Assembly (NCBI RefSeq): GCF_014650875.1
Contig: NZ_BMVU01000018.1
Span: 80,288-144,287, forward strand
Length of the DNA stretch: 64,000 nt
DNA from: Streptomyces minutiscleroticus
Lineage (GTDB): Bacteria > Actinomycetota > Actinomycetes > Streptomycetales > Streptomycetaceae
Reading direction: 5' to 3'
A program made the position numbers and the translations under genes. The notes under the pieces are model-generated. The model ran no database searches. It had not been told where the DNA came from and saw only the letters and a program-made list of their open reading frames with translations. This document shows positions 25,797 to 33,993 of the stretch, piece by piece (the first letter of the stretch is position 1; each line of letters starts with the position of its first letter).

Positions 25797-27197
25797 TCAT
25801 GGCCGTGGGCGTCCTTGCTGTGCGGGCGGTGCGGCGGGTGCGGCGGGTGCGGGCAAAAATGGTCCGGTCGGGTCGTCAGCGGACAGAGTGGCCAGGTCGT
25901 TGCCACTGGTTTCTCCGAGTACGGCGACGCAGACGACCGTCACCAGGCAGAAAGCTGCGATGATCGACGAAATGATCAGTGTGGCGTGATCACCCGCATC
26001 GGCCTGCACTTCGGTGAAGATCAGCGGCGCGAAGCCCGCGCCGAGGCCGGCCATCTGATATCCGAGGGAGGCGCCCGTGTAGCGGCTGCGGGTGGTGAAC
26101 AGTTCCGTGTACAGCGCGGCGAGTGGTCCGTACATCAGCGGATGCAACAGCGACTGTCCGACCACGAGCGACAGCACGAGCAGGACCGTACTGCCCGTGT
26201 CGACCAGGGGGAACAGTGCGAACGAGTAGGCGGCCACCAGCAGCGCGCCCGCGATCACGACCGGGCGCCGGCCCAGCCGGTCGGAGAGCGCCGACCAGCC
26301 CACGATGCCGGCCACCGCGAGCGTGGAGGAGACCGCCAGACCGTTGAGCACCGTCTGCCGCTCGAAGCCGTCCTGCACGGCGTAGGAGATGAGGTACGTG
26401 GTCAGCGTGCCCTGGACGACGAACGCGGACAGGCCGACCCCGATGCTCAGCAGCAGCGCCCGGGGGTGGTTGCGTATGACGTCCCACAACGGGAAGGACC
26501 GGCGCGGTGCCGCCTCCACGCGCTCCTCGGCCTCGGCGAAGACCGGGGTTTCGGCCACCCGCAGCCGGACGAACAGGCCGATGGCCAGCAGCACCAGGCT
26601 GAACAGGAAGGGGATGCGCCAGCCCCAGGACAGGAAGGCGTCTTCCCCGACGGCGGTGGCCGTTCCTGAGAGGGCGACGGTGGAAGCCGCCATGCCGAAG
26701 GGCGCCCCGGCGTTCGTGAAGCTGGCCCACAGCCCACGCCGCCGGGAGGCGTGTTCGGCGGAGATGAGCACGGCACCGCCCCACTCACCGCCCACCGCGA
26801 CGCCCTGCACGATGCGCAGCACCACCAGGGCGACCGGCGCCAGGCTGCCGGCCTGGTCGTAGGTGGGCAGGACTCCGATGAGGAAGCTGGCGACGCCCAT
26901 CACGGACATCGTCAGCACCAGCATCCGCTTGCGGCCGATCCGGTCCCCGAAGTGGCCGAAGACGACACCGCCCAGCGGCCTGGCCAGGTAGCCCGTGGCG
27001 AAGGTGCTGAAACTGGCGAGGGTAGCGGCGACGGGACTGAGGTCGGAGAAGAAGACGTCGGCGAAGACCACCGCGGAGGCGGTGGAGTACAGGAGGAAGT
27101 CGTAGTACTCAATGACACTCCCGAGGAAGCTGGAGGTCACCGCCCGGCGCAACTGCACCGGATCGTGCGCTGCTTGTCGGGGAGAAACAGCCTGCAT
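25797..27197 (-). CDS. MFS transporter, metabolite:H+ symporter (MHS) family
   Basis: 466-residue, 12-helix major facilitator starting at the ATG at 27197, with GGGAG upstream. Family signatures: SSFLGSVIEYYDFLLYSTASA in helix 1, the GHFGDRIGRKRMLV loop, and GEWGGAVLISAEHA in helix 5. MHS members import organic acids or osmolytes such as shikimate, alpha-ketoglutarate, citrate or betaine. It is divergent from a PaaX-family regulator, which points to an aromatic or organic acid substrate. The C-terminal tail is Ala/Pro-rich. Confidence 0.9.
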   Translation of the reverse strand: MQAVSPRQAAHDPVQLRRAVTSSFLGSVIEYYDFLLYSTASAVVFADVFFSDLSPVAATLASFSTFATGYLARPLGGVVFGHFGDRIGRKRMLVLTMSVMGVASFLIGVLPTYDQAGSLAPVALVVLRIVQGVAVGGEWGGAVLISAEHASRRRGLWASFTNAGAPFGMAASTVALSGTATAVGEDAFLSWGWRIPFLFSLVLLAIGLFVRLRVAETPVFAEAEERVEAAPRRSFPLWDVIRNHPRALLLSIGVGLSAFVVQGTLTTYLISYAVQDGFERQTVLNGLAVSSTLAVAGIVGWSALSDRLGRRPVVIAGALLVAAYSFALFPLVDTGSTVLLVLSLVVGQSLLHPLMYGPLAALYTELFTTRSRYTGASLGYQMAGLGAGFAPLIFTEVQADAGDHATLIISSIIAAFCLVTVVCVAVLGETSGNDLATLSADDPTGPFLPAPAAPAAPPAQQGRPRP

Positions 27198-27422
27198 CTG
27201 GTGAGCTCCCTTGCTCTGGCCGAGACGGGTCGGTCGTGCGATACCGGTGGCTTCCTTTGCGGGTGACATGGATGCCGGTACGGCCCAGGGGCATCCACGG
27301 ACGGCGACGGCGCAGGCGCCCGGCGGTGTCCGGCCGCGGTCGGTGCGGACCCCCACCGGGTCGACGACCCGGACAGTCCACACCGAAGTCGGGCGGTTTT
27401 TTTCCCTGCGTCGTGATTGTGA

Positions 27423-27454
27423 CCAACGTTGGCCGCCTCGTCTACCCTCGTGGC
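27423..27454 (+). promoter_or_regulatory. Promoter with CCAACGTTGG palindrome before paaX-like gene
   Basis: A perfect 10-base palindrome CCAACGTTGG at 27423-27432 is followed by a -10-like TACCCT near 27443. The GTG start lies only a few bases later, so the mRNA is probably leaderless. The palindrome may be the autoregulatory operator. Confidence 0.5.
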
Positions 27455-28339
27455 GTGACGGTCGAAAACGAAGTCGGGTCCACCGCGGCGGCTTCCGTGC
27501 GCCCGCAATCGTTGATGTTCAGCTTCTTCGGCATCTACGTGCTGGGCCGCGAAACCGCGGTCTACTCCGGGAGCATCATCGATGTCTTCGCGCGCCTGGG
27601 AGTGTCGGAGGAAGCGGTGCGCTCCACCCTCGCCCGTATGACCAAACGCAATCTGCTGACCCGGTACCGCAAGGGACGCAAGGCGTACTTCGGGCTCACG
27701 CCACGCGCCGTGCAAGTGCTGGAAGACGGACGTCGGCGGGTCCAGGACACCGGAGCGATCAACAGAGACTGGGACGGCACCTGGACCCTGGTCGCATTCA
27801 CACTGCCCAACGACCGAGGCAGCGCGCGCCATGACCTGCGTTCGCGGCTGGCCTGGGCCGGTTTCGCGCCCCTCCAGGGCGGCCTGTGGATCGCGGCGGG
27901 CACCAGGGACGTAGCGGCCGACCTCGCCCCCCTCGAGCTGGGCGATCACCTGACTACGCTGCAGGCCCGGCCTCTGGGACCGACCGAATCCGCCGATCTG
28001 GTCCGGCGGGCCTTCGACGTCGGGGAGATAGCCGCCCGCTACGAGGCGTTCTTGAAGCGGTGGGACACCAGCACGCCCCCGGCCGCGGACGACGACCTCG
28101 CCTGCCAGGTCTCACTGCACACCGACTGGCTCCAACTCGTCCGCCAAGACCCGCACCTTCCCGCCGAGCACCTGCCACAGCGGTGGCCGGCCATCCGCGC
28201 CGAGCAGGTCTTCCGCCTGCTGGACCGGAAGATCGCGCCGGGTGCTCGGGCATCGGCGTCGGCGCTGCTGGAGGAGATCGACCTGTGTACTCACACGGAC
28301 GGCAGCGTGACGTCCTGCCCCGTGCCGTCTTCGGCGTAG
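27455..28339 (+). CDS. PaaX family transcriptional regulator
   Basis: 294 residues from a GTG that appears leaderless. An N-terminal winged helix (LMFSFFGIYVLGRETAVYSG, then GVSEEAVRSTLARMTKRNLL) precedes a PaaX central ferredoxin-like domain (WDGTWTLVAFTLPNDRGSAR, then LRSRLAWAGFAPLQGGLWIAAG) and a helical C-terminal domain. PaaX-like repressors respond to aromatic acyl-CoA thioesters; the effector here is unknown. It is divergent from the MHS transporter gene and probably controls it. Confidence 0.9.
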   Translation: MTVENEVGSTAAASVRPQSLMFSFFGIYVLGRETAVYSGSIIDVFARLGVSEEAVRSTLARMTKRNLLTRYRKGRKAYFGLTPRAVQVLEDGRRRVQDTGAINRDWDGTWTLVAFTLPNDRGSARHDLRSRLAWAGFAPLQGGLWIAAGTRDVAADLAPLELGDHLTTLQARPLGPTESADLVRRAFDVGEIAARYEAFLKRWDTSTPPAADDDLACQVSLHTDWLQLVRQDPHLPAEHLPQRWPAIRAEQVFRLLDRKIAPGARASASALLEEIDLCTHTDGSVTSCPVPSSA

Positions 28340-28619
28340 AGGCAGGGGTTCCTCTCCTGGCCGGGGGGGCGGGGCTGGTGGAGCGGCACATGTCGGGGTC
28401 GTAGGACCGGTCGTCCGACGAGCCGTTCCTGGCGTGCGCTGCTGGGCGTCGTTGACCGTGCAGGTGGTGCCGCGCGGGCAGCCCTCGGCCGGTGCCCCGA
28501 GAGGTGAGGTCGCCGACCTGGCCGAAGCAGTACTGCCAGGACTCGCTGAGCGTTGCGCCCTTGGTCCCGGCTGCGTAGGAGAAGCGGCCAGCACTGTCGT
28601 ACGGCTCTGTGCGTGGGGT
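28340..28619. other. Gene-free stretch
   Basis: No gene recognised. A minus-strand piece reading SESWQYCFGQVGDLTS is protein-like but isolated. Confidence 0.4.
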
Positions 28620-28984
28620 CCGACACCGCGTGTCGCTCACCGTCCGCAACACGGGCGCGCGCGGGCGCGGAGGTCGTCCAGCTCCCCCTGCACGACCTGG
28701 TGGCGAGCGTCACGCGCCCGGACGTCCGCTTGATCGGCTGCCAGCACGTGGAGCCGGCTCCGGGCGCGGCACGACGGGTGACGTTCCGCTTCCGCCCGGA
28801 TCTCTCGGCGTTCACCGACCGTTCAGGTCGACGGGTGGTCGAGCCGGGCGCTCTGGAACTACGGTTGGCCGCGTCCAGCGCGGACGTACGCCATACGGCA
28901 CGGCTGCCTCCCACAGGTCCGGTACGGGTGCTCGACCCGGACCGGCGGCTGCGGTGCGAGGCGGAGGCCGCCCCGGTGTCCTGA
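28620..28984 (+). pseudogene. GH3 C-terminal (fibronectin-III-like) remnant
   Basis: The sequence starts as VSLTVRNTGARG, shifts frame, and continues AGAEVVQLPLHDLVASV and later GRRVVEPGALELRLAASSAD. This closely matches the last domain of the GH3 enzyme at 7857-10238, including VVEPGELEVRLAASSAD there. The catalytic domains are absent. It is the tail of a second, deleted GH3 gene. Confidence 0.75.
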
Positions 28985-29014
28985 CCCTCCGCGTCGGCCA
29001 CGGGGGGATTGCGC

Positions 29015-29533
29015 ATGGAACGGTACGTGTCCTGGCAGCTGCGGACGGTCTTCACGATGCTGGCCGTCGCCGTCGTCGGTACGGCGGTGACCGCGGCGGT
29101 CCGCGGACTGCCGCCGGTCTCCGCGGGAGGCGGCATGTTCGTCGCCGTCGTCGTCGCCCTTCAGGTCCTGCGGCTGCTGCGCCTGCTGCTTCCTGTCCGG
29201 CAGTCCTGGCTGGTGCGGAAGTTGGACGACGCCGCCGCCCTGCCGGACAAAAGCCCGGTCGACGACGGCTCTGCACTGCGGCGGCGCCCGGTCCTGCCGG
29301 ACATGTTCCTCTCCTTCCTGGTGATCTTCCTGGCCCCGGCCCTGCTGTGGTGGCCGTGGTGGTGCGCTGTGGTGCCCTTCTGGCTGACGGTGGACTGGCT
29401 GGGCGAAGCCGTTCTGATCGCCCTGTGGGAGCGCCGCAGCGGCAAGAACCTGTGGCGGGGGAAGAACTCCGCGGACCTGTACGTCACTCCCCGTCCACCG
29501 ACTCCAGCCGCCACCGATGCACCGCCCACGTGA
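29015..29533 (+). CDS. Membrane protein of unknown function
   Basis: 172 residues from the ATG at 29015, with GGGGGG upstream. Two hydrophobic helices lie near residues 8-30 and 32-56 (MFVAVVVALQVLRLLRLLLP). A basic loop follows, then a Trp-rich hydrophobic segment, FLSFLVIFLAPALLWWPWWC, and a further one. I do not recognise the family. A short minus-strand frame overlaps its 3' end. Confidence 0.6.
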   Translation: MERYVSWQLRTVFTMLAVAVVGTAVTAAVRGLPPVSAGGGMFVAVVVALQVLRLLRLLLPVRQSWLVRKLDDAAALPDKSPVDDGSALRRRPVLPDMFLSFLVIFLAPALLWWPWWCAVVPFWLTVDWLGEAVLIALWERRSGKNLWRGKNSADLYVTPRPPTPAATDAPPT

Positions 29534-29627
29534 TCCGTTCCGGCTCCGGCAGTTCCGGCACCTCGGCGTCGTAGACGCCGTCCCACCGGATGATGACCGG
29601 GACGCGGTCCTGCGGGGCGCGGGGCAC
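29484..29627 (-). CDS. Possible 47-residue protein overlapping a 3' end
   Basis: A GTG-started frame encodes a compact, low-arginine peptide including VIIRWDGVYDAEVPELPEPE and ITWAVHRWRLESVDGE, which looks more protein-like than its neighbours' shadows. It overlaps the 3' end of the membrane-protein gene by 50 bases in the opposite direction. Family unknown. Confidence 0.3.
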   Translation of the reverse strand: MPRAPQDRVPVIIRWDGVYDAEVPELPEPERITWAVHRWRLESVDGE

Positions 29628-29816
29628 GGAAGCCGGCAAGCGTCCTCTGTGCCGTGCCTGCCGGTCGCACCCGCCCCCGTAACGGGCGACGGAGGATTCC
29701 GTCGCCCGTCCTGCTCGAGAGCAGGCCCTGTGGACTCCGGCATGACGCTGCTCAGGTTGAATCAGCGATGTCCGGGCGGTCGTGACGAGTGGTGATCCCT
29801 GCGGTACGACGGCTTT

Positions 29817-29970
29817 ATGCGGTATGCGCAAGGGGGCGGGCTGACGCCCGCGGAGCAGGGAGAACGGGAGGCCGTGCGGCTGGAGGCGGCCAGGTGGTGC
29901 GAGGCCGGGGCGGACACGGCGCGGATCGCGGCCGAGTTGCGGGTGACGGACCGGTCGGTGCGTCGGTGGC
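29817..29970 (+). mobile_element. N-terminal fragment of an IS630-family transposase
   Basis: MRYAQGGGLTPAEQGEREAV followed by a helix-turn-helix (TARIAAELRVTDRSVRRW) is the start of IS630-type transposases. The rest, including the DDE domain, is missing; the frame runs into unrelated sequence. It is unlike the IS630 copy at 62.9 kb. Confidence 0.72.
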
Positions 29971-30054
29971 CGGTGGTGACGACGAGTTGGCTGATGAGGC
30001 CGGGTGCGGGGGGCAGGGCGGGCGGGTCGGTGCGCTGGACGGTCAGGGGGCGGC

Positions 30055-31524
30055 TCACTTCCGGTGCGTGGTGGCGAGGGCCGCGGTGAGGCTGCCGGCG
30101 AGGGCGGTGTCGTCGTGCTCGGCACTCGCCCAGGCGATGTGGCCGTCGGGACGGACGAGGGCGGCGCGGACCCCGGCGAACTCGGCCGGGGGCTGGTACG
30201 GGGTGGCGGTGTGGACGTGCAGTCCCGTGCGGGCGTACGCGGCGAGGCGGTCGCTGCCGGTGAGGTCCAGCAGGAGGTGGCGGTCGGCGCGCAGCAGCGC
30301 GAACAGGCCGGTGTCGCCGAGGGTGAGGTCGGGGGCGCGGGTGCCGGTCAGCGGGTGCGCGCCCGGGGTGGTGGGCGGGTAGATGACGGCGAGGGAGCTG
30401 ACCTGGGCGGCCAGGCGGTCGTTGAGGTCGGGCAGGGTGGTGATCAGCCGGGCGAGCAGACCGCGCAGGTCCAGGCCCTCGGGGGTGAAGGCGGTCATCA
30501 GGGCGACCTGGGCCCGGCTGGTGGCGGTCAGGTCGGCGCCGACGGGGTGGCGTTCGGCATGGTAGGTGTCCAGCAGGCCCTCGGGGGCCCAGCCGCCCAG
30601 GGTGGCGGCGAGCTTCCAGGCGAGGTTGGCGGCGTCCTGGATGCCGACGTTCATGCCGACGCCGCCGGCTGGGAAGTGCTGGTGGGCGGCGTCACCGGCG
30701 AGGAAGACGCGGCCCTTGCGGTACCGGTCGGCCAGGCGGGTGGCGTTGCCGTAGCGGGAGAGCCAGACCGGGTCGCGCAGGCCGAAGTCGGTGCCCGCCA
30801 TGGCGATGACGTTCTCGCGCAGCTCCTCCAGGGTGAGGTCGCCGGGCCAGGTGGTGGTCAGGTCGCGGGGCGTGATGCCGGCCAGGCGGTGCAGGCCGCC
30901 GGGCATGGGGACGGCCATGAGGGTTCCGGCCGGGCCGAAGGAGCTGTAGCCGGGAGCGGGCGGCTCGTCGAGACGGACGTCGCCGAGCCAGCCCAGCACG
31001 GTGGAAGGGGTGCCGGGGTAGCCGATGCCGGCCGCGGTGCGCACGGTGCTGCGGGCGCCGTCGCAGCCGACCAGGTAGGCCGCCTGGAGGGTGGTGGGCC
31101 CGTGCGGTCCGGCGATCCGGACGGCGATGTGGTCGGGGTGCTCGGTGAAGCCGGTCACCTCGTATCCGCGCAGGATGTCCGCGCCCAGGTCGAGGGCCTG
31201 GCCCTCCAGCAGTGCCTCGGTGCGCTCCTGGGGCAGGGCGAGGGTGTAGGGGAAGGGGCTGGGCAGGCGGCGGAAGTCCAGGCGGGAGTCGAGGACGCCG
31301 AAGTGCCCGCCGGGCAGCGGCATGCCCTCGCTGACGAAGGGCTCGTGCACACCGCGGGAGGCGAAGGTCTCGATGGTGCGCGGGTGCACGGTCAGCGCGC
31401 GGGAGCGGGAGTCGCGTTCGAGGCGGGGCTCGATCACGGCGACGGTGACGCCGGCGCGGCGCAGTTCGCCGGCCAGCCACAGGCCCACAGGCCCGGCACC
31501 TGCAACGACAGCTTGGTAATTCAT
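30055..31524 (-). CDS. FAD-dependent aromatic monooxygenase
   Basis: 489-residue class A flavin hydroxylase (FAD_binding_3 family) acting on aromatic or polyketide-like rings with NAD(P)H and O2. Motifs: dinucleotide fold AGAGPVGLWLAGELRRAG at the N-terminus, the central LVGCDGARSTVR (DG motif), and VFLAGDAAHQHFPAGGVGMN (GD motif), followed by a thioredoxin-like C-terminal domain. Relatives include phenol hydroxylases, anthracycline and tetracycline hydroxylases and rifamycin monooxygenases. It is divergent from a TetR gene whose operators occupy the shared promoter, so it may be a detoxifying, drug-inducible enzyme. Substrate not deduced. Confidence 0.9.
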   Translation of the reverse strand: MNYQAVVAGAGPVGLWLAGELRRAGVTVAVIEPRLERDSRSRALTVHPRTIETFASRGVHEPFVSEGMPLPGGHFGVLDSRLDFRRLPSPFPYTLALPQERTEALLEGQALDLGADILRGYEVTGFTEHPDHIAVRIAGPHGPTTLQAAYLVGCDGARSTVRTAAGIGYPGTPSTVLGWLGDVRLDEPPAPGYSSFGPAGTLMAVPMPGGLHRLAGITPRDLTTTWPGDLTLEELRENVIAMAGTDFGLRDPVWLSRYGNATRLADRYRKGRVFLAGDAAHQHFPAGGVGMNVGIQDAANLAWKLAATLGGWAPEGLLDTYHAERHPVGADLTATSRAQVALMTAFTPEGLDLRGLLARLITTLPDLNDRLAAQVSSLAVIYPPTTPGAHPLTGTRAPDLTLGDTGLFALLRADRHLLLDLTGSDRLAAYARTGLHVHTATPYQPPAEFAGVRAALVRPDGHIAWASAEHDDTALAGSLTAALATTHRK

Positions 31525-31549
31525 GGTCTTTCTCTTTCTCGACATGTTC

Positions 31550-31598
31550 TTGGTCAGTGACCAATGGTTGGCATGCAGTAAACTAGGTCAGTGACCAA
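31550..31598. promoter_or_regulatory. Tandem TetR operators, one overlapping a leaderless start
   Basis: Two copies of TTGGTCAGTGACCAA: 31550-31564 is a perfect 15-base palindrome, and 31584-31598 differs at one base (TAGGTCA...). Their centres are 34 bases apart. The second covers the GTG start of the TetR gene. A -10-like TAAACT at 31579-31584 places the transcription start at or next to that GTG, so repressor binding would block RNA polymerase directly. Confidence 0.85.
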
Positions 31599-32214
31599 GA
31601 AACAAGTCGGGGAAGACGTCACGAACCAGCTCACCCGCACCGCCGTGATCGACGCCGCCCTCCACGTCCTGGACGAGCGCGGACTGGACGGTCTCTCCAC
31701 CCGGGCGGTCGCCGACCACCTCGGCGTACGGATGAACACCGTGCTGTGGCACGTGAAGACCAAGGCCCGGATGCTGGAACTGATGGCCGACGCCGTCGCC
31801 GCCGACATCCGCTACGACGACCTGCCCGACGTCCCTCTGGAGCGCGTCCGCGAACTCGCCGCCCGCTACCGGCGCACCCTGCTCGCCCACCGCGACGGCG
31901 CCGCCCTGGTCACCGGCACCTACCCGGCCGAACCGCACACCCTGCGCTTCGCCGACCACCTCGTCCACGCGCTCCTGCAAGCAGGCGCCGACGAACAGCA
32001 GGCGGCCTGGACGGTCTGGACCATCACCTACTTCGCCCTCGGCCTGACCCAGGAGGAACAAGCCGCCCCCGAGGAGAGCGACGACAGACTCGCCCAGGCC
32101 GTCGACCCCGGCACGCACCCTGCGCTGCACCGGGTCCTGCCCCACCTCCGGCAGAACTTCGAGGAGCGCTTCACCTTCGGCCTGGAGGCGATCCTCTCCC
32201 GCATCCCCGCATGA
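31591..32214 (+). CDS. TetR family repressor with TetR_C-type ligand domain
   Basis: 207 residues from a GTG that appears leaderless. DNA-binding region: RTAVIDAALHVLDERGLDGL, then RAVADHLGVRMNTVLWHVKTK. The LSTRAVADHLGV...LWHVK arrangement and the C-terminal region (QAAWTVWTITYFALGLTQEEQ) resemble the classical TetR class that binds tetracycline-like molecules. The pairing with a divergent flavin monooxygenase and two identical operators makes it the likely repressor of both genes. Confidence 0.92.
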   Translation: MTKKQVGEDVTNQLTRTAVIDAALHVLDERGLDGLSTRAVADHLGVRMNTVLWHVKTKARMLELMADAVAADIRYDDLPDVPLERVRELAARYRRTLLAHRDGAALVTGTYPAEPHTLRFADHLVHALLQAGADEQQAAWTVWTITYFALGLTQEEQAAPEESDDRLAQAVDPGTHPALHRVLPHLRQNFEERFTFGLEAILSRIPA

Positions 32215-33143
32215 CAGCGCGCCCTCCCAAGGGATTCCAGCAGCCGCGTCGGCAACGGGCCGCACACCTCGCCGGTGCGTCGACGAAGCCGCTCAGGACG
32301 ACCAGTGGCGCCCGACGGATGCCGGCCTCTCACCCGGCGTGTTTGGCCACCACCCACGAAGTCGCGAACGCCTGCGAGACGCCGCCCGGTGAAACGCGCA
32401 GCCGGTCCGAAGCCGGACGCCTCCCCTCCGCCAAAGTCACCGGCCGGCGACGCGGCATCCCCACCGAGCCCGCCACCGGGACGTGAGCACGGGGCACTTG
32501 CGGCCGCTGCGCATCGCGGCACACGTCGCCCCCGTCACCCCGATCGCCCTGTCGACCACCCCTGCCACGACCCACTGGCGACGTGCGGTCCGTTGCCGCA
32601 AAGCGTTCGCGCCACGTCGCCGCGGCCCCTGGCACCCCGCAGGTGCCGAGCCGCCATCGACCGCCTCGCCTTCCCCGCCACCCGGCCCCATGCCGAGGGG
32701 ACCTGCGATCGGGGCGACGCGCTCCGCCCTTCGCAAGTGATCCCGGACACGGCAGAGCGACACATTTATTGAATATGACTTTCATTACATGTAGTGTCGG
32801 CCGGACTTCGGGCGCCGACATGTCGGATCCACTCCTCTCAAGGCGGGAGTGGCCAGGCGATCCGCCCCGCAAGCGGCGAGTACCGCCGGATGCAGTCCGG
32901 CCGCGTGGACCCGCGAGGAGGGACGGACGCCCCGGCCACCACGGGTGCACGGCCCCACGACCCGCGCAAGCAGCGGCCGGCATCGGGCGATGCCTGGCCT
33001 GCGATGCGGGCGCGACCGTCCGGTGCGGCGGATCGGACTGCGCCCGCCCGCAACGCCGGTTGCGCTCCCGGCCACGGCAGGCCGAAGCGCCAGTACGCGC
33101 CCGCCCAGCGGCGGGCGTCCTGACACCCAACCTTGGAGTGGTG
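32215..33143. other. Long gene-poor stretch containing a Zur-like site
   Basis: I recognise no gene in these 930 bases. At 32771-32783 the sequence GAATATGACTTTC matches 11 of 13 positions of a GAAAATGATTTTC zinc-uptake-regulator palindrome. It could drive transcription of the methyltransferase gene at 33144 through a long leader. An in-frame ATG at 32820 would extend that protein by 108 residues, but the extra part is Arg/Pro-rich and looks non-coding. Confidence 0.5.
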
Positions 33144-33893
33144 ATGAGCGACCCCTACGAGCGGTCCGCGGAGTATCTCGACATCATGATCGCCGACGCT
33201 TGGCGGCCACTGGCTCCGGCCCTGGCGGACGTATTGACCGGCGTGAAGGCGAAGACCGGAGCGGTGGTGGATCTCGGCGCCGGATCCGGGCGGGGGGTAC
33301 GCGTCATCTGCGACGCGCTCCCCCGGACGCCGGTCCTGGCCGTCGAGCCCTCCGTCGCCATGCGCGCCGTCCTGCTGGCGCGCCTCCACGACGATCCCGA
33401 ACTGCGCCGACGGGTCACGGTGACGGCCGGCGACTGCGCGAGTTTCGACTGGCCCGACGGCGTGCGCGCCGTGGTGGCGCTGAACATGCTGGGGCACCTG
33501 CCTCCCCCGCAGAGGCGCGCGCTGTGGGCCCGCGCCGCCCGGCATCTCGCCCCCGGCGGAGCGCTGGTGGTGAACGTCACGCCGCCGTTCGAGCCGACGA
33601 CAGTGGAACGGGTGCGGATGGCCCACGCCACCATCGGCCTGTCGGAGTACGAGGGGTGGGCGAGCGCACGGCCCTCGGGTACGGACGAGATCACCTGGCA
33701 CATGGAGTACCGGACCCTGCGCCAGGGCAGCCCGCTGACGCAGGCGTCGGTGGAGTACCGCTGGTGGGTCGCTCCGGAGGAGGCGCTGGCAACCGAGGCG
33801 GCCGAGGCCGGCCTGTCCTTCCGCCCGGCGGGCGACCCGGACCTCGGGCTGCGGGTCCTGACGCGGGTCGGCGGCAACAACCCTGTCTACTAG
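33144..33893 (+). CDS. Class I SAM-dependent methyltransferase of the metallophore locus
   Basis: 249 residues from an ATG with GGAGTGGTG upstream. SAM motif VVDLGAGSGRGVRVI, acidic residue in LAVEPS, then VALNMLGHLPPPQRR and LAPGGALVVNVTPP. It is a small-molecule methyltransferase. It is the first gene of the NRPS-PKS locus and lies between two Zur-like sites, so it may be part of the regulon. It could tailor the metallophore or its starter unit. Its exact target cannot be read from sequence. Confidence 0.85.
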   Translation: MSDPYERSAEYLDIMIADAWRPLAPALADVLTGVKAKTGAVVDLGAGSGRGVRVICDALPRTPVLAVEPSVAMRAVLLARLHDDPELRRRVTVTAGDCASFDWPDGVRAVVALNMLGHLPPPQRRALWARAARHLAPGGALVVNVTPPFEPTTVERVRMAHATIGLSEYEGWASARPSGTDEITWHMEYRTLRQGSPLTQASVEYRWWVAPEEALATEAAEAGLSFRPAGDPDLGLRVLTRVGGNNPVY

Positions 33894-33900
33894 TTGATTC

Positions 33901-33913
33901 GATAATCATTTTC
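33901..33913. promoter_or_regulatory. Zur-type operator upstream of NRPS gene
   Basis: GATAATCATTTTC, whose complement reads GAAAATGATTATC, pairs with itself at 10 of 13 positions. It closely resembles Streptomyces zinc-uptake-regulator boxes. It starts 7 bases after the methyltransferase stop and 93 bases before the NRPS start codon. IdeR/DmdR iron boxes have a different consensus. Confidence 0.8.
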
Positions 33914-33993
33914 ATTTAGGTTCGTCGGTGTCCTGCTCCCCCTGCCCGAACAGCGGGGGAGCTCCTTCCCGCATGCGCTCCAACGGAGACCGG

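Noticed and set aside
32820..33143. 108-residue N-terminal extension of the 33144 methyltransferase
   Set aside because: Arg/Pro-rich, no resemblance to methyltransferases, and a good ribosome site precedes the ATG at 33144.
33901..33913. Iron-regulator (IdeR/DmdR) box
   Set aside because: The actinobacterial iron box is based on TTAGGTTAGGCTAACCTAA; the observed GATAATCATTTTC form fits Zur far better.
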